DNA of 64,000 bases from Albifimbria verrucaria (taxonomy: Eukaryota > Ascomycota > Sordariomycetes > Hypocreales > Stachybotryaceae): contig JAHREC010000062.1 in the NCBI GenBank assembly GCA_020081605.1, positions 124,001-188,000 on the forward strand. Reading direction: 5' to 3'. Each line of letters opens with the position of its first letter. Position 1 is the stretch's first letter. This document shows positions 1 through 12,839 of the stretch, one piece after another. The notes below the pieces were generated by a model. It had not been told where the DNA came from and ran no database searches. It saw nothing but the letters and a program-made list of their open reading frames with translations. The translations under genes were made by a program, and so were the position numbers.

Positions 1-201
1 TTATAAGCAGGACCTTCAAGTGCATAGTCGGATTAGAATGGAAAAGCTATCCTAAATTGGAAATAGGCACTCCCCGAGTCGCATTAGTAAATAAATGATC
101 CGTGGCCACCACATACTAGGAGGCATGCAACGAACACAGAGACAAAAGATAGAGACGCTTGAAACCTGCTCAAACCCCAAATCCCCATTTCAGACGCCAG
201 A

Positions 202-1057
202 ATGCAAATTTACGCAGTTCTCCTGGGCTTAATTGCCTTCGTCCAAGCCCACTGTGAGTCATATAGGGTATGAAAGTATGAAACTGAGATGTCCTAAGAA
301 TGATAGACAGTTTCCAGAAGACTATTTATGATGGGAAGGAGTCGGCTGCCTTTGAGTATATCAGGAAGATAGAATTTCCAGATCAATTTCCTGAACTTGA
401 CGTCAAGGGCTCTAATATGACTTGCAATCGTCTAAGTGATAATGGATTCACAAAACAGGATACCAAGACTCTGGATGTCGTGGCTGGTTCAACTCTTGGT
501 AGGTTTCTACGGCTGGAAAACGATTTTATCTGACTTGAAAGCTAGGATTACGTGTCAACACTTACATCTTTCACCAAGGCCCCTTGCAATTCTATATGGC
601 AAAAGTACCTGACGGGATGAAAGTGGAAGAATTTGAAGGGCGTGGGAATGTATGGTTTAAAGTATTTCGTGATGAGCCGGCAATTGTTGATGAGCGACTC
701 AGATGGCCAAACTTCGGTATTTTTAACCTGTTCCATTAACTTGAGTACTTTGCTAAGACCCATGCAGAGAAATCGGATGTGTCAGTGACAATCCCTCGAT
801 GCGTTCCGGATGGAGAATACCTACTTCGAGTGGAACATATTGGCTTGCAAGCCGCATCGCAACTCAATGGAGCTCAGTTCTACATGTCTTGTGTTCATCT
901 GAAGGTAACTGGAGGGAGTGGAACATTTAAGCCACCGAGCTTGCTGGCATTTCCTGGGTCATACGAACCGACTGACCCAGGTATACTCATCCATATATGG
1001 TACAACATCCCTACAAACTACACTGCTCCGGGTGGTCCAGTTCTGCAATGTGAGTAG
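202..1057 (+). CDS. AA9 lytic polysaccharide monooxygenase (copy 1, intact)
   Basis: Secreted copper enzyme of family AA9, which oxidatively cuts cellulose or related glucans. Four exons can be placed exactly: 202-253, 307-498, 546-716 and 768-1057, giving 234 codons with matching phases. A signal peptide ends VQA, so the mature protein starts with His17 (HYSF), the N-terminal ligand of the histidine brace. The second His lies in FHQGPLQFYMAKVP, and the axial Tyr in AQFYMSC. Family motifs IPRCVPDGEYLLRVEH and PTDPGILIHIWYNIPTNYT follow. No CBM1 or linker is seen after VLQC. The first intron interrupts the codon just after His17, as it does in the AA9 gene on the minus strand at 48.3 kb. All active-site residues are present and no frame problem exists. 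The family call is firm; the substrate is not knowable from this. Confidence 0.93.
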
Positions 1058-4000
1058 GCTTGAATCGACAGAAGCCCAGGAGACTCAACTTTTACTGGTG
1101 ATGAAATCCCGTATTCCACCTTGGCAAGGCTGGACTTGGTGAATTTTACCATCTTAACGTGCGGGAAGAAGCTAGCTATCAGAGTATCAAGTTATATTGG
1201 TTTACATAGTAATAGTACCTTTGAGTCATCCTAACTCCCAAACGAAGCTTCCTATAACTGAAAGCAAGGCTTGGCTGGCAGTAATTGAGCTTTTATAGCT
1301 ATCGTACTGGAAGATCCACTGATGCATTCTCTTATCTCAACGCTCTGTCTCAGTTACCTATCCTGAAGATGGTGAGAGAGTGCAGGGCGTGACGATACAC
1401 ATTAGCTTCTTAAGGAGAGTCGTTGAGTTTTTGGAGGTTCAAATAGGAAAATTTCCACTTTGGAAGGATGCAGTAAATGGGGATAGGATGGAGGAAGGCG
1501 CCCAAGGCAGGGAAAGGGGACTAGTCGTTGACCCTTGCTTGCTCTTAGTTTCCGTTCCAAACCCCTGACTGTATCAGGCTGTAGGCGCAACCTTAATTTT
1601 ACGATCATCTCTTACTCCACTAGGTATGACTGAAAAGGACTTGATAGTGTGGGAGGGTCGGCTTTGTATTCTGGTTAGTGTGTGGAGGCAGCATAAACGG
1701 CCATGGAATGATATAGGACAATTAGGATAGAAGAGAATAGACTTTTTAACAGATAGGTATTAGTCTAGCTGTCTTGTATGCGGAACTCAATATGCGGCTA
1801 TGGGGCTGGTTACAAGTATCCAGTATCCGCGTTCTCGAGGGAATTGGATACTTCGGCCATCCCCTGAGATCTTGCACGGCATATACCATGGCGAGAAATC
1901 GATCTCTCCTCAGCCACAATTTTTCGTAACTTAGAAACTTCGCGCTCTTGGTCTTGCCCAATGAGAGTCTTTTTAATAAGCTATTCCATAACTTTTATCG
2001 GGCCCGGCTGTTTTAATCTCTCCTGACATGCGTCTCCTCAAGACTGTCTATAGATACCAGTTGTTTTTGGCCCCTAGAAATAGCAAATCATGCAAGCCTG
2101 CTTCCAAGTGGCAATAATTTAATCATACTTAACTATGTCCTTGCTCCTGCTCGCTATTATTAGTGTTACCGCTCAGTTTTCACTTGCTATATCCAAAGAA
2201 GGTCTATTGCCCTCGATGGATATCTATTTGTATTATATTCACAAGGTTCTTTGGTTTTTCCGATAATTACTATCGCCATCCATATCACTACATTGCCTTA
2301 TCTTCTTGGTCTATCTAGGTTTTCACCATAGCCACCTTTGGAAATGGCTTCTTCACATACGTAACTGCTTGGTTCATTAATAGGGTATTTTCCTGATATT
2401 TTGATATGGAACTAAGAGTGTAGTCGCTCGCATGTGTGTTTATACGTTCAGTTGCCACTAACGGGGTCCACAACAAATCAGCAGCGGTTGCAATCATCGG
2501 CTAAGACAAAAGACAATTAACAATCCCATGACTCTCCACCCGACTTTAACGTATGACAGGATGTGCGAAGTTTGATATCAGCTATGTTAAGACACTTCCA
2601 ATGGCAAGAAATGGCTTATAGAAAAGACTAAATATTTTACAATTACCAAAGGTATCACAAGGTGATGGGCGAGCGAAGAATCTTGAGCGGACGGGCTTCA
2701 AGACGCAGCCGGAAGGCAGACCAGATCTTGCTTAGTGAGCGTTTGTGTTGGTTCTGAGTTGGCTTCAGTTGAACGTCGTCACTCTACTCCTCGTATTTAC
2801 TACAACATCCTAGGGTCTCCGCTGCAGTAGTGATATAATTCCAAGGCCCCGGAAAAAGCCAACCAATCACTTGTTCGATCGCATTGGTGGATTGTGACCC
2901 TTGTGCGCGGTTGATGTGAAAATTGGATTGCCCAAACATACCCAGTAATACGGAAATGCTGAGAGGGGAATGGTCACCACGGACCTGAAGACCGCATAGC
3001 ATGTAACAGATCTCCATACTTGGAGATTTATACTTCCTGTCGTTGAAAACTTTATCTCAGTATGTGCAATTACAGCTATCTTATGCTGTTGCCTGTAATT
3101 TCAGAGCTTACCCTGATCTATGATTCAAATTTTGCGAAAAGACATCAAGGCAAAGTGGATCAGTGAGCAGTATACTTACACACATCGACGAGAATGTCCG
3201 ATTAGGCACATTTTCTAGGTAACCTGATGGATCTCACAGTTAGCACAACCACGTTGCTAAGCCCCATATCCGCTGCCATGATATAGGTAAGCAGTTATGC
3301 ACTACATATACTTGCCTGCTCTAGTTGGCTGAGAAACTGATTTACGATCCTGCGTTTGAATCCAAATATACAGACGAAGGCAATGAGTTTGATGTAGGTG
3401 CTATGAATTCCAACTCTTACAGTGAGGATTTCCCGGTCGTGGAGTCGAGGGAGTAAGCCATTGGCAGGTTCGACCAGATGCTTTTGCGATCAACGGGTAA
3501 GAATTTATAACCAATCGTGTCGCTATGGTAAGTACCGGATCCACATTTAGCAATCTACCAGGCGTGCTTGGTAGGGAGATTGATTGATGATTGGACTGAA
3601 AAATGAAAGGTTACACACTATCAACTGCTCCAGTCAGGGAGGGCAGGAAATAGTGCTAACATTTAGGTGTACGCTGTTTAATGCGATCTCTATGATTCAC
3701 TCTGTGAAAGTATGCTGCTCTATCTTTCAACGTACCACGGACGAGTTTGCAATTATGCTTGGTGTATCTTTCCTTCAGAACCTATACTTGTATTTTAGTC
3801 GCGATCCAGTGTAACAGTGAATCATAATATCTTACATTTCTTCTTACCATATGCGGACCCCTTTCTCGCCTTGACGAAACCACTTCTAACTGTGGTTGCT
3901 TGGAGTAACATAGGGTTAGGCATCATCGCCCAACATCATGCAGTTTTAATGGAGGTAAGCCCCACCGCAGATTGGGAGACCAAGCTCGATACATGCTATC

Positions 4001-4773
4001 GGGTAGTGCCGCAAGTATTATCGAGGTTAACGTTGGCTAGCAGACGACCACGTCCAATAGTGACAAGGATTATTCGTGGTTATACACTGTATTGGGATTG
4101 AGTAGAAGATGTCGGGGGCAGGTCTTATCCTATCCACGATCTTATATCGCGGCTGACTGCGGACGAAATCACACTTTCTACGGCTTAGCACAATCAAGCT
4201 GGTAGTTGTAGACCTCCATTGGCCCAAAATTCCCTTAGGCACACCTAAGGTAATAAAGCTGGGCACATATCTACAAGTTTTGACAGATGAAGTTGGCTTA
4301 GGAACCCGCCGGGCCGACCCTCGTGTGGCCACCGCACAAGAGACAGCACGCGTGTAACGGCACATGTTGGCATGCCGGGAGTGGCCCTTTGCAGGGATGA
4401 TGAAGAAACCAGCTCCTCAGACACGGAAAAACCTAGATGGTGCTGCATCTGACCCTATGAAGTAGCCCCGTGAGCGACTTGCTACTGCTGTTGATGCCCA
4501 GTCAGGCCGAGCGAGAAAAATATCAGAAGACGCCTATGATAAAAGCCTACCCTTATTTCCAAAGCCTTCCCGGAAAGCACTGGGGACGGTGCATCCACTT
4601 CTGCTTTTTAGGCATACCACAACAGTGTGAATCAGAGCATGGAGTACTGCTGCCGCCTTGGTTGGTTGCCTGCAAGAGGGGGCAGCCCGCTCTCAAAAAT
4701 ACCAGCGTCTCCGCCTCCATTCGCCTCCACACCCAACTCGCACTCTCTCCAACATTAAAAACCATTCTCACGC
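1058..4773. other. Intergenic stretch, no supported gene
   Basis: No open frame here matches a family I recognise. Two weak candidates deserve mention: a minus-strand frame at 2784-3047 (about 88 codons, open upstream of its first Met, cysteines near the end) and plus-strand frames at 3584-4101. Neither has clear introns, a signal peptide or known motifs, so I leave them uncalled; they may be remnants of lost genes. Confidence 0.5.
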
Positions 4774-7700
4774 AATGTCCCACACAAACCCAGGACCCAG
4801 CGTGAGCCAGAGGTCCCTTTACGGCGGCGACGACGCTGACACCGGAAAACCTTACAGAAAGCGCTACGAAGTTGCAATCCCTACACTCGGTCTGAAATGG
4901 AATAACCTCCAGACATATCTTGAACTTGAGTTCATCGGACACAAATTTCCCAAAGATCAAAAGGTCAGTCTGAAGGATAAGGGCTTGTTGGCAATCTATC
5001 ATGTCCCCCGCACTGTTGCCTCCAGCGAGTGACATCGTGCCGCGTGCGCATGACTAGGTGCACAGCTAACATCATCTCTCCACCAGACCGTAACTATCCT
5101 CAACGAGAACTACGTGGTAGTATTACCAGCCAAGCTCACGCCTGTAAGCAGCAAAATAAACTCCTAGGATCGAGCGCATCTTCTCTACAAGATATTCTGA
5201 CCATATCTTAGGAGCAGCAACAGGATATCTACCTCTTGCGAGGCAATCAGAAAGAGGTAGACGAGTTCCTCCAAGGGCTCAGAGAGAGCAAGCTCCAGAC
5301 GGTGTCCGAGAGTGCCGAAGACCACTGGTGAATCCAGGAAGCATTTTGACAAACGAGCGACCGCATTACCAAAAATGTGTCTGCTAAAGAAAAGGCTCCA
5401 TTTCTTCAAATAGGTACCAGAAAGCACTCTGCGCCTTCACACGAAGCATGCAATACACCCCATGATGGGGACACCACAAGTCCTGCTGGGCAGACTCGAC
5501 TAGCCATCGGGAAAGGGCTACGTGGAGGGGTTCAAATGCGCGATTTTGAAATCATGGTGGGCGAGAATGCGTTGGGATTGGGTGGTGGTCAAGATGCCAC
5601 CTACGCCTACAGAAATCTGACCAGTGCCGGCTTATCAGGAGGCGATTTGACAGCCTTCAGGTTTCACGGCAGAAGCCACCTCATCCAATATTCTTATAGA
5701 GCAATAGAATTGCAGACCTGAGATGAAGGAGGGGCACAGAGCCTCGTCTCCCCACCTGCGTTACAAATCCTTCCTGTAGCGACACTGGCCCGTCTTTGGT
5801 GTCCTCCACTCTTGAATCAGTTGAACTTAGGCCCCATGAGCTCAAGTACAATTCGTTGCCATGGTGTCGGCGAGAAAGTCCAGGACGGATTCAGAACTCC
5901 AAGCCCCGAGCAATTGATCGAGATGCCAGAGTCCGCCAGAAACCAAGGGCCAGATACCAGCTCCAGCGATGAGACCGAGCGCTTCCGGAAAGCGCTGAGG
6001 ACTCGCTTCAGTATCCACGCAATTTACCCGTCGCCTACGTCAAGGAAAGACCCAAATTGGTTTATGACTTTCGCCGACATTTTGACAACCTCAAAGACAG
6101 TATACTCCTCATTATACCACCGGACGTGGCAGAATTTCGAAGGCGAGCCATCGAAAAGAGAATCCGTGTACAGTTCCACGACTGTGGGCTTCATGATGAT
6201 GCTCGAACACGTGCGCGTAGTCCTCGCGCCAAGGAATTGCACCAGCCTCCCCGCTTCAAAGATCTGAAAGCACTCAGAGCGTTTGGGACGATGCAGATGA
6301 CTCCCAATTCAAAGAGCTGTTCAATAACAAAGACTTGAATAGCGTTTTTGGTATCAAGCTTGGTGACGAGTACGAGGTTGATGGGAAAGTAGCGAGGAAA
6401 TATCTGCTCAGTCTTGAGCCTCGCGTTGACCCAGTCTGCCGATTCATGTATGAACCTCAATGAAGCCCGGAAGGTGTTACCAGAGATGTTTTAGTGGCGT
6501 TCTCACTCACGTCGTTTTAGTTTTCTCGAGGCCTCTGTGCATCCTGCCCGCCGATACAAAGTCACAGAGGACCTGTTGCTGAAGATCCTAACATATCATT
6601 ATGTCTCTCCATCCTTTCTCAACTTCATATGTTCCTTTGGCCATAACCCACTCTCAGGTGACAGCGACATTTTCTTTGGCGGAATCCGAAGCCACAAGTC
6701 TTTTGCCGCCCCTACTCTCGGCACCCTGCCCTTGATCGCAGTGGCTACCATTACCAGCTAGCCTTTGAACTTAGAACCGTCTTCAGCCCCCTGGTTCGAC
6801 ATCTGGAGACATGCAGCCTGGTGAAAGAGGAGAGATTGCGCTAGACGAACCTAGAGAGCAGACAATCATCAGATGGCGACTATTCCCTTGGCTCAAGCCA
6901 CGTCCTCGAGCTGATGAAGAGATTAGTGAGTCGACGGATCCGTCATCAGATTCTCTTGATCTATGGCCAGTGGGCCAATGTGCAGTCTATCATCACTTTG
7001 ACATCGAAAACGGAAAAAGCCTTTGGATTGTCACAGCAGCCGAAGGCGAGACCCAGGCAGAGGAGCCCTTTAGAGATGTGAGAGAGTCGCGATTTGAGGC
7101 CACGGCAGCATCTCACAGCTCTATTTGTCACCGCTTCCAGTCGAGTTTGGCCGTTTTCGTTTGGCTGGCAGACTGGTCTCTGAGCGAGTTCGGTTTCTAC
7201 ATTGCAGCACTCGATGACAACCTGCAAAAATTGGTATATTCATTCATCCCCGCGACAGCACACTTATCCCAGCACATAAATTGTTATTGACTGACACGAT
7301 AGTCATTCTTTACAGACCAGGGCCTATGTTGAAGACAGCGGTAGCGACACCCCGTATTGGAAAACCGCCTGAAGGTTCTTAACCGTTACATGGAAAAGCT
7401 TGATGAGTGCGCTGTGGCACTCGAACGCAATTTGCGTGTGTGTCGAGCTATCCTAAGATTTTACAGAAGGGAACTGCTTGATGACCCAAAGCTTAAGGCG
7501 CGGAATCCACAATGGATTGCACAAGATCATGCTACCATCCTTACGACCTTGGCGGATTTTGAAGAAAACATACTGCACTCTTGCAATTCAACACAGGAGA
7601 TCCTCCAACGCGCCAGTGTGGTTAAGCAGATGGGCACAAGGCGAGAAAACACGGCAAGTCTTGGAAGTGCCATATTTATATCCCTTTGTTCAAGATGCTG

Positions 7701-8259
7701 ACTTTGAGCTCTTTACTTGCAGATCCACCGATTGCTCCAGAACCGGGACGTCACAACCATGAAGAAACTTGCGATGGTAACATATCATGACTCTTCTACC
7801 ATGAGAGTGTTCGCATCGATCACCCTCATCTTCCTCCCTATGTCGGTTGTATCGACGATATTCTCAACCGATATTGTCAAGTTCCAAAGTACCAGCACTG
7901 GGTTTGTGGGCAAGTGGTCGCCACCTGCGCTCGTTTGGTGGCTGGGGACAACAATCCTCGCCACGGTCTTGGTTTATATCGGTGGCGAGAAATGGCGCCA
8001 GAAGACAATTAACAGGGTCATGGGTGTCGAAGCAGGGGCAAAGACAAAAGGGGAACTCGAAAAAGGAGCGGCTAGCTACGGGTCCTGGAGAAGGCACCTA
8101 CTTCGCGCGAAGAGGGACGCCCGCGACCGGCTGAGCAATTGGACGCGTTGGCTCAGGATTAAGTTGGATGCTTGGGTGATCGAGTTCAGGGGCCGTCGCC
8201 ACAAGAAACATCCCACAAATCGACCACTCAGGAACCGCCTCAATTTACCGGACGGGTAG
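4774..8259 (+). CDS. CorA-like Mg2+ transporter-type membrane protein, frame-interrupted
   Basis: The part from about 5930 to 8259 matches the fungal CorA-like family, a large soluble domain followed by two C-terminal membrane helices. Recognisable pieces in order are LLLKILTYHYVSPSFLNF, DRSGYHYQLAFELRTVF, WPVGQCAVYHHFDIENGKSL, a helical stretch NRYMEKLDECAVALERNLRV, then KKLAMVTYHDSSTMRVFASI and two TM segments. The Gly-Met-Asn pore motif of true CorA channels is absent after the first helix (STIFSTDIV instead), common in fungal relatives, so ion transport is unproven. Introns are visible near 6448-6520, 7231-7315 and 7674-7722. The frame breaks at least seven times, each at a short homopolymer (6027, 6249, 6729, 6787, 7350, 7632, 7646). 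The N-terminal part 4774-5720 has uncertain exons and in-frame stops at 5331 and 5719, and could be a separate gene. Confidence 0.6.
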
Positions 8260-8477
8260 TGTCTATAGGGGTATGTGCATCTTTTGCGTATGTTGTTCGA
8301 ACACCACTGACATAGACCAATGAGGAGCCACTTGAACGGAAGACGACGATAACAGACTACCGAGAGATAGAAAAAGTACGCGAGAGGAATGTCGACGACC
8401 TCAACGTAATAGAACAAGGGCTCGGATAGCCTTTAAAATACCCTTCGCTCATCACTACGTTGCGATAGGAGTAGGAG

Positions 8478-8498
8478 TTTTTTTTTTTTTTTTTTTTT
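8478..8498 (+). repeat. 21-base poly-T tract
   Basis: An uninterrupted run of 21 T residues lies just downstream of the CorA-like gene and opens an AT-rich stretch to about 8830. On the minus strand it is a poly-A tract, so it could be the tail of a decayed retroposed element, but no flanking duplication was found. Confidence 0.9.
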
Positions 8499-10289
8499 GA
8501 GCAATTATAATAACCTTGAAGTGTTTGTTACGCGAGTTCTTGAGATTTTGGCGATTTATGTTCTTAAATATGAGAGACTTTATAATCCATAACACGAAAA
8601 AATTAATTATTCAAAGAGGAATCATTCGATGTTAAACAATGCATATTATTATAAATCTGTATGTTATATTATCTTTAGCGTTCTAAGTATAATTTAATGA
8701 TTATTAATATAGTAAACCATTTTGAATAATTGAACATTTATTAATTAAATATATATTATATAGAATTGGCTACAACTAAAAAAGTATAAAATATACCATA
8801 TATACTGTTAACAAGAACTTAAGATGTGTGTAGTAACGGGAAAGTCATTTCTTGGTTAAATTTATACTCACAGGGAGCTCCATATATAGTCTCCTAACAG
8901 GACTTTACTCTCACACTCTGGCTCCTCGTGGCCCAGACCAGCCTTGACCTTCATCCTGGTAGTACGGTAACAACCATCCTTAAATCTCATATCCCTCAAA
9001 TAGCTCATTAACTCACTAAACCAATAGCCCGTTTCATTATTTATCTGCTGGTTGCTTTACAGTTATAATTTCCTTACATTCTGTTATCTTACGCGCTGGA
9101 CGTTATGTGTCGCAGAGTGGTGTGAAACAGGTGGTCCCTCAAGGCCCCATAGGACTTTTGCCATGCTCCTTGATCTGCTTAGTACATTGACAATTCTACT
9201 TCCACTCTGGGAAAGCCAGTTCTAGTGGTCACTATTGCCATCGTAGAGTCTTGTGGTAGCCAGGGCTAGTCGTTCAGTTTGTAGGATTGTTCTATCAAAG
9301 AGACCATCGAGATTTTACCTACGAATGATTGAATTTCGAGTTCACAGGTCATAAAGTGATTATTATCACGGGGTCTGATCTGCTCACAACTATTCATGTG
9401 ACTCTTTCTCTCCGTTCGTCTATGTTCTGGTTGTACCTACCAAGGAAATACCTGGCCTTAATCTCACAGAACTCACCGACCGTTCTTGGAAATGCATCGG
9501 ATCAGAAATAAATTTTTGAAAAAACTCATTTACCAGATCGCCGCTTTGGTTTGAATCGCAAGTGCCGGTGATCTAGGTCACCGGCAACTTTTGGTGGGAA
9601 CCCACATTATCAGTTCATCCAACTTAGAACACCTCCAAGCCACATGGACTTAGCGCCGGCAAACCCTTGTGAAAACCGGCAAACCCTTACTAGTCCTTCT
9701 CGTTTACTGGCAATACTCAGCAGCCATTTAATCCACTGTATCCCGAAGGCAACTCGGCTCCACCGGGTTCGTGGAGGTTCACAGTACCCTGCAGTAATGA
9801 GGGACAGAAACCCATGGGTCAATGGCTGGTAAATGATCTTGGCTTCATGGTAAAAGCTAGCTAGAACAAGTTTATCAACATTGTGGGAACGGAATGTCCC
9901 CTTGGGAAGGTAAAGCGAACCAATAGTTCACACCTTGTCATTGCCACAGCGCTTGACCCCAGATTAATGAGTATGCACCCGCAACTTCTCCACACTTCAA
10001 TCCCAAGCCCCGGGTCTTCGTTTTCGACGCTTAAGTCTCGATTGCTGTAGACGATGGGCTTTTATTGGCGGATTTTCAACTTGACGCGAACTAGAATATA
10101 TAGTGGCCATATCAAAGTTGACTTGTTATGCTATTCACAAAGCTATAACTAGGCACTCCTCCCAGATCAAAGGAGCTGGGCCAAAGGATAGTAAAACACG
10201 CCTTCGGTCATCCTCCAGAAGATATTGAGTTGCTCTTGACTCGCCTCGCTTTCTCTCTTGTACCGTGCCCAATTACTTGAACCGACGTC
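8499..10289. other. AT-rich then unique intergenic sequence
   Basis: From 8500 to about 8830 the sequence is strongly AT-rich with many TTAAT and ATATA words; no gene is seen. From 8830 to 10289 composition is normal and open frames are short and unrecognised. Direct copies of CCGGCAAACCCTT sit near 9656 and 9677. The last 200 bases should hold the promoter of the GH5 gene. Confidence 0.6.
9563..9586. repeat. Perfect 9-base inverted repeat TGCCGGTGA / TCACCGGCA
   Basis: Two perfect 9-base arms separated by six bases form a GC-rich palindrome in AT-richer surroundings. It could be a dimeric regulator site, a hairpin, or a transposon remnant. Position about 700 bases upstream of the GH5 start does not decide between these. 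Confidence 0.75.
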
Positions 10290-11449
10290 ATGCTTGTCAA
10301 CCAGGCCTCCCTGTTGGCGCTCTTGACCACCGCCTCTGTATCGGCGCAAATAAATTACCTCAACTGGCACACCATCAAAGCTAACGGAGTCAATTTGGGC
10401 GGCTGGCTCCATCAAGAACAAGTCATTGACCCCGTCTGGTGGAACTCGTTTGCCAACGGTACCTTGGACGAATGGGATTTCTGCGACGCCTTAGGCCCTC
10501 GCTGTGGTGCTGTCCTTGAGCAACGCTATGCCTCGTATATAACCACAGCAGACATTGACAATCTCGCTAAGGCCGGTGTCAACGTCCTCCGTATCCCTAC
10601 CGGATATAATGCCTGGGTTGCTGTCCCTGGCTCGAAGTTATATACTGGAAACCAGGTGCGCTTCCTCAGGACAATTGGTGAATATGCCATTGCCCGGTAC
10701 AACATGCATGTCATCCTTGACATTCACTCCCATCCTGGTGGTGTCAATGGGCTCGGTCTCGGTGGCAAGGAAGGGGTTTCGGCTGGTTCAATAACCAGAC
10801 TGCTCTGACATACTCTTACAAGGCTGTTGATGCCGCGATCGCCTTCATTCAATCATCCAGCCACTCTAATGGCTGGACTCTCCAACCTCTCAATGAGCCC
10901 GTCGACAATCGTGACCCCACAACTTTCGGCACACCAGCTGCCCTCAGCGATATCGGTGCAGCCTGGGTCCTATCTTTCTTCAAAGGCGTTGTTAGTCGTG
11001 TTCAGAGCAGGAACGCAAAAATCCCTGTCATGCTACAAGGAAGTTTCCGTCCTGTAGACTTCTGGTCTCCCAACTGGCCCGCTTCGACTAACATTGTCTT
11101 TGACGTCCACGATTACTACTTTGCCGGACGACCCAGTACATCGGCTAATTTGCCTACGTGGATCTGCCAAGACGCAGTGGCAGGCAAAAGCAATGGCAAG
11201 TTCCCTGTTTTCGTTGGAGAATGGTCGATTCAAGCTGCCAGCGCCAACACACTTGGCAGCCGGGCGCGGAATCTAAACACGGGGCTTCGTGCGTGGGCTC
11301 GATACTACGCCGGCAGCGCGTACTGGACGTACAAATTCCTTGGAAATGTACCTGTGAACGGAGAAGGTACTCAGGGTGATTATTGGAATTATTCAGAGTT
11401 CATACGAACTGGCATTATCAACCCTGCTTCAGGGGTGACATGCACCTAA
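10290..11449 (+). CDS. GH5 (subfamily 9-like) exo-1,3-beta-glucanase, one frame break
   Basis: Secreted glycoside hydrolase that would release glucose from 1,3-beta-glucan, in cell-wall remodelling or nutrition. The N-terminus has a signal peptide ending SVSAQ. Family motifs follow: NGVNLGGWLHQEQ, AGVNVLRIPTGYNAW, VILDIHSHPGG, the acid/base glutamate in LNEPVDNRD and the nucleophile glutamate in VGEWSI. Length (about 386 residues) fits the family and there are no introns. The frame shifts at a run of four G at 10773-10776: upstream it reads KEGVSAG, while the next frame reads GFGWFNNQTALTYSYKAVDA and stays open to the stop. Five G would make one continuous enzyme. Either the assembly dropped a base or this is a very young null allele. 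Confidence 0.88.
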
Positions 11450-12305
11450 TTTTTGGAATGGATGAATTTATCTTCTTGGAATGTGCGAAGGCTCCAATAC
11501 CGTACCAATCTCCATGATATCTTAGTCAATATATCGATATATAAGTCTGATGCCTATTTGGACCATTCGCACATTCAACGAGATCGGAATACATGTTACT
11601 GGACTGCATTTTACTGGTGAGGCAATATAGATGGATGGAATCATGCCGACAGGTTTGGTTTTTTCTCCATATACTCTTTCTATAGTATCCAAGTCCAAAT
11701 CTTTACCAAGCCCTTATTCTAAAAGTCGGTTGATGGAAACTTGATATGCTTTCTAGCGTTAATTAAAGACGAGGCGATATAGACAGCCTCAGATTATCTA
11801 GCTTCTCCCAACACCTGCTAGACGTTTGACGGCCACCGAGAAGACGTCAGCCTCTGAGCGTTCCTGGTTGCCATTGGCCTGAATGGTGCAGAATCATATG
11901 ATCTACAAGCTGCTTTATGTGCGAGTACCAAAGCGCTCAATACTATGCCGGGGTGTTGTGCAAACTTGTGACGAGTACTGAGGCGAAACCTGGTGAGCTA
12001 GGATAGGGTGAGAGGGCATTGATAAACTCCGTCTCTGCGTAGATGTGACCATATGACCAGGCTAGCTTCTTCTGAATGTGGAAGCTCTTGGCCATGTTCA
12101 TGGCGTCTAGGTTATGCTATCAGATTCGCTACTTAGTTCCTTTTCCCTTTGAGGTCGGTAAGCTACAAAAATATAGCTGCCCCACAGCATCTTAGTCATA
12201 TATCGGTACATTGAGTAACTTCCTGAACCCCTCACAACAGAAGATGCTAGGCAGGGGCTTTTGACGATACATGGATGGAAGACAAAGGACCAACACATCA
12301 AGAGC
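11450..12305. other. Intergenic, no gene seen
   Basis: Downstream region of the GH5 gene with short unrecognised frames only. No motif or repeat stands out before the element starting at 12306. Confidence 0.5.
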
Positions 12306-12781
12306 AGGGTCGGGCCCGGCCCTGGGCCCAGTCCTAAGAGGTTAGGCCTTGAAGGGTTAGGACCCTGCTGCTGACCTAGCTGCTACTGAAAGCATCGACT
12401 TGGATATTACCTTGAATAATAGCTAGGCTAAATAAGCTATGGATAAAATATATAGATCAAATATTAAGCCTGTAGATAACATGTAACGGGAAAAGGCGAC
12501 GTGTTTCCTCGTACCATTAAAACAAAGATCCGTCAATGCCTCGCCTTGATGCGAGCGCATTGCCTTGCCACACTATATAAGCCTACGAGAGCCTAGGGCA
12601 TAGCCGCGGCCTCGCCACGCTATAGCTGCTATCCCTATTTCCCGTAACAGAAAAGATCCTATTATCTTGATTATTAAGCCCTATAAATTTCCCCTCGACC
12701 TCGAAGCTCTTAATACTCTAGGAAATGCCAGGCTTAGAGCCAAGAAATAAAAATAGCTATTATAGGCCGGGCCCTGACCCT
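12306..12781. mobile_element. MITE-like element with GC-rich terminal inverted repeats
   Basis: The left end AGGGTCGGGCCCGGCC (12306-12321) is the reverse complement of the right end GGCCGGGCCCTGACCCT (12765-12781) apart from one inserted base. The 476 bases between carry no long open frame, so this looks like a non-autonomous DNA transposon. The GC-rich ends contrast with the surroundings. The AGGGT-type terminus is compatible with hAT-like elements, but I find no convincing target-site duplication, so the superfamily is a guess. Confidence 0.6.
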
Positions 12782-12839
12782 AATGATAACTGTTAAACCA
12801 CACAGCTAAAAGATAAGTGGTTCTAAGGCTGCATTTCTT

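Noticed and set aside
4245..4805. Overlapping frames of 67-160 codons on both strands
   Set aside because: They overlap each other and the start of the CorA-like region, have no motifs, and look like chance openings in GC-richer DNA.
4774..8259. Calling the CorA-like gene a decayed pseudogene
   Set aside because: Nearly every break in the conserved part lies at a short homopolymer and is corrected by one base, which fits consensus errors better than decay.
9541..9600. Possible tRNA suggested by GGTTTGAATC and a hairpin
   Set aside because: No acceptor stem or cloverleaf can be drawn around it; the hairpin is a simple palindrome.
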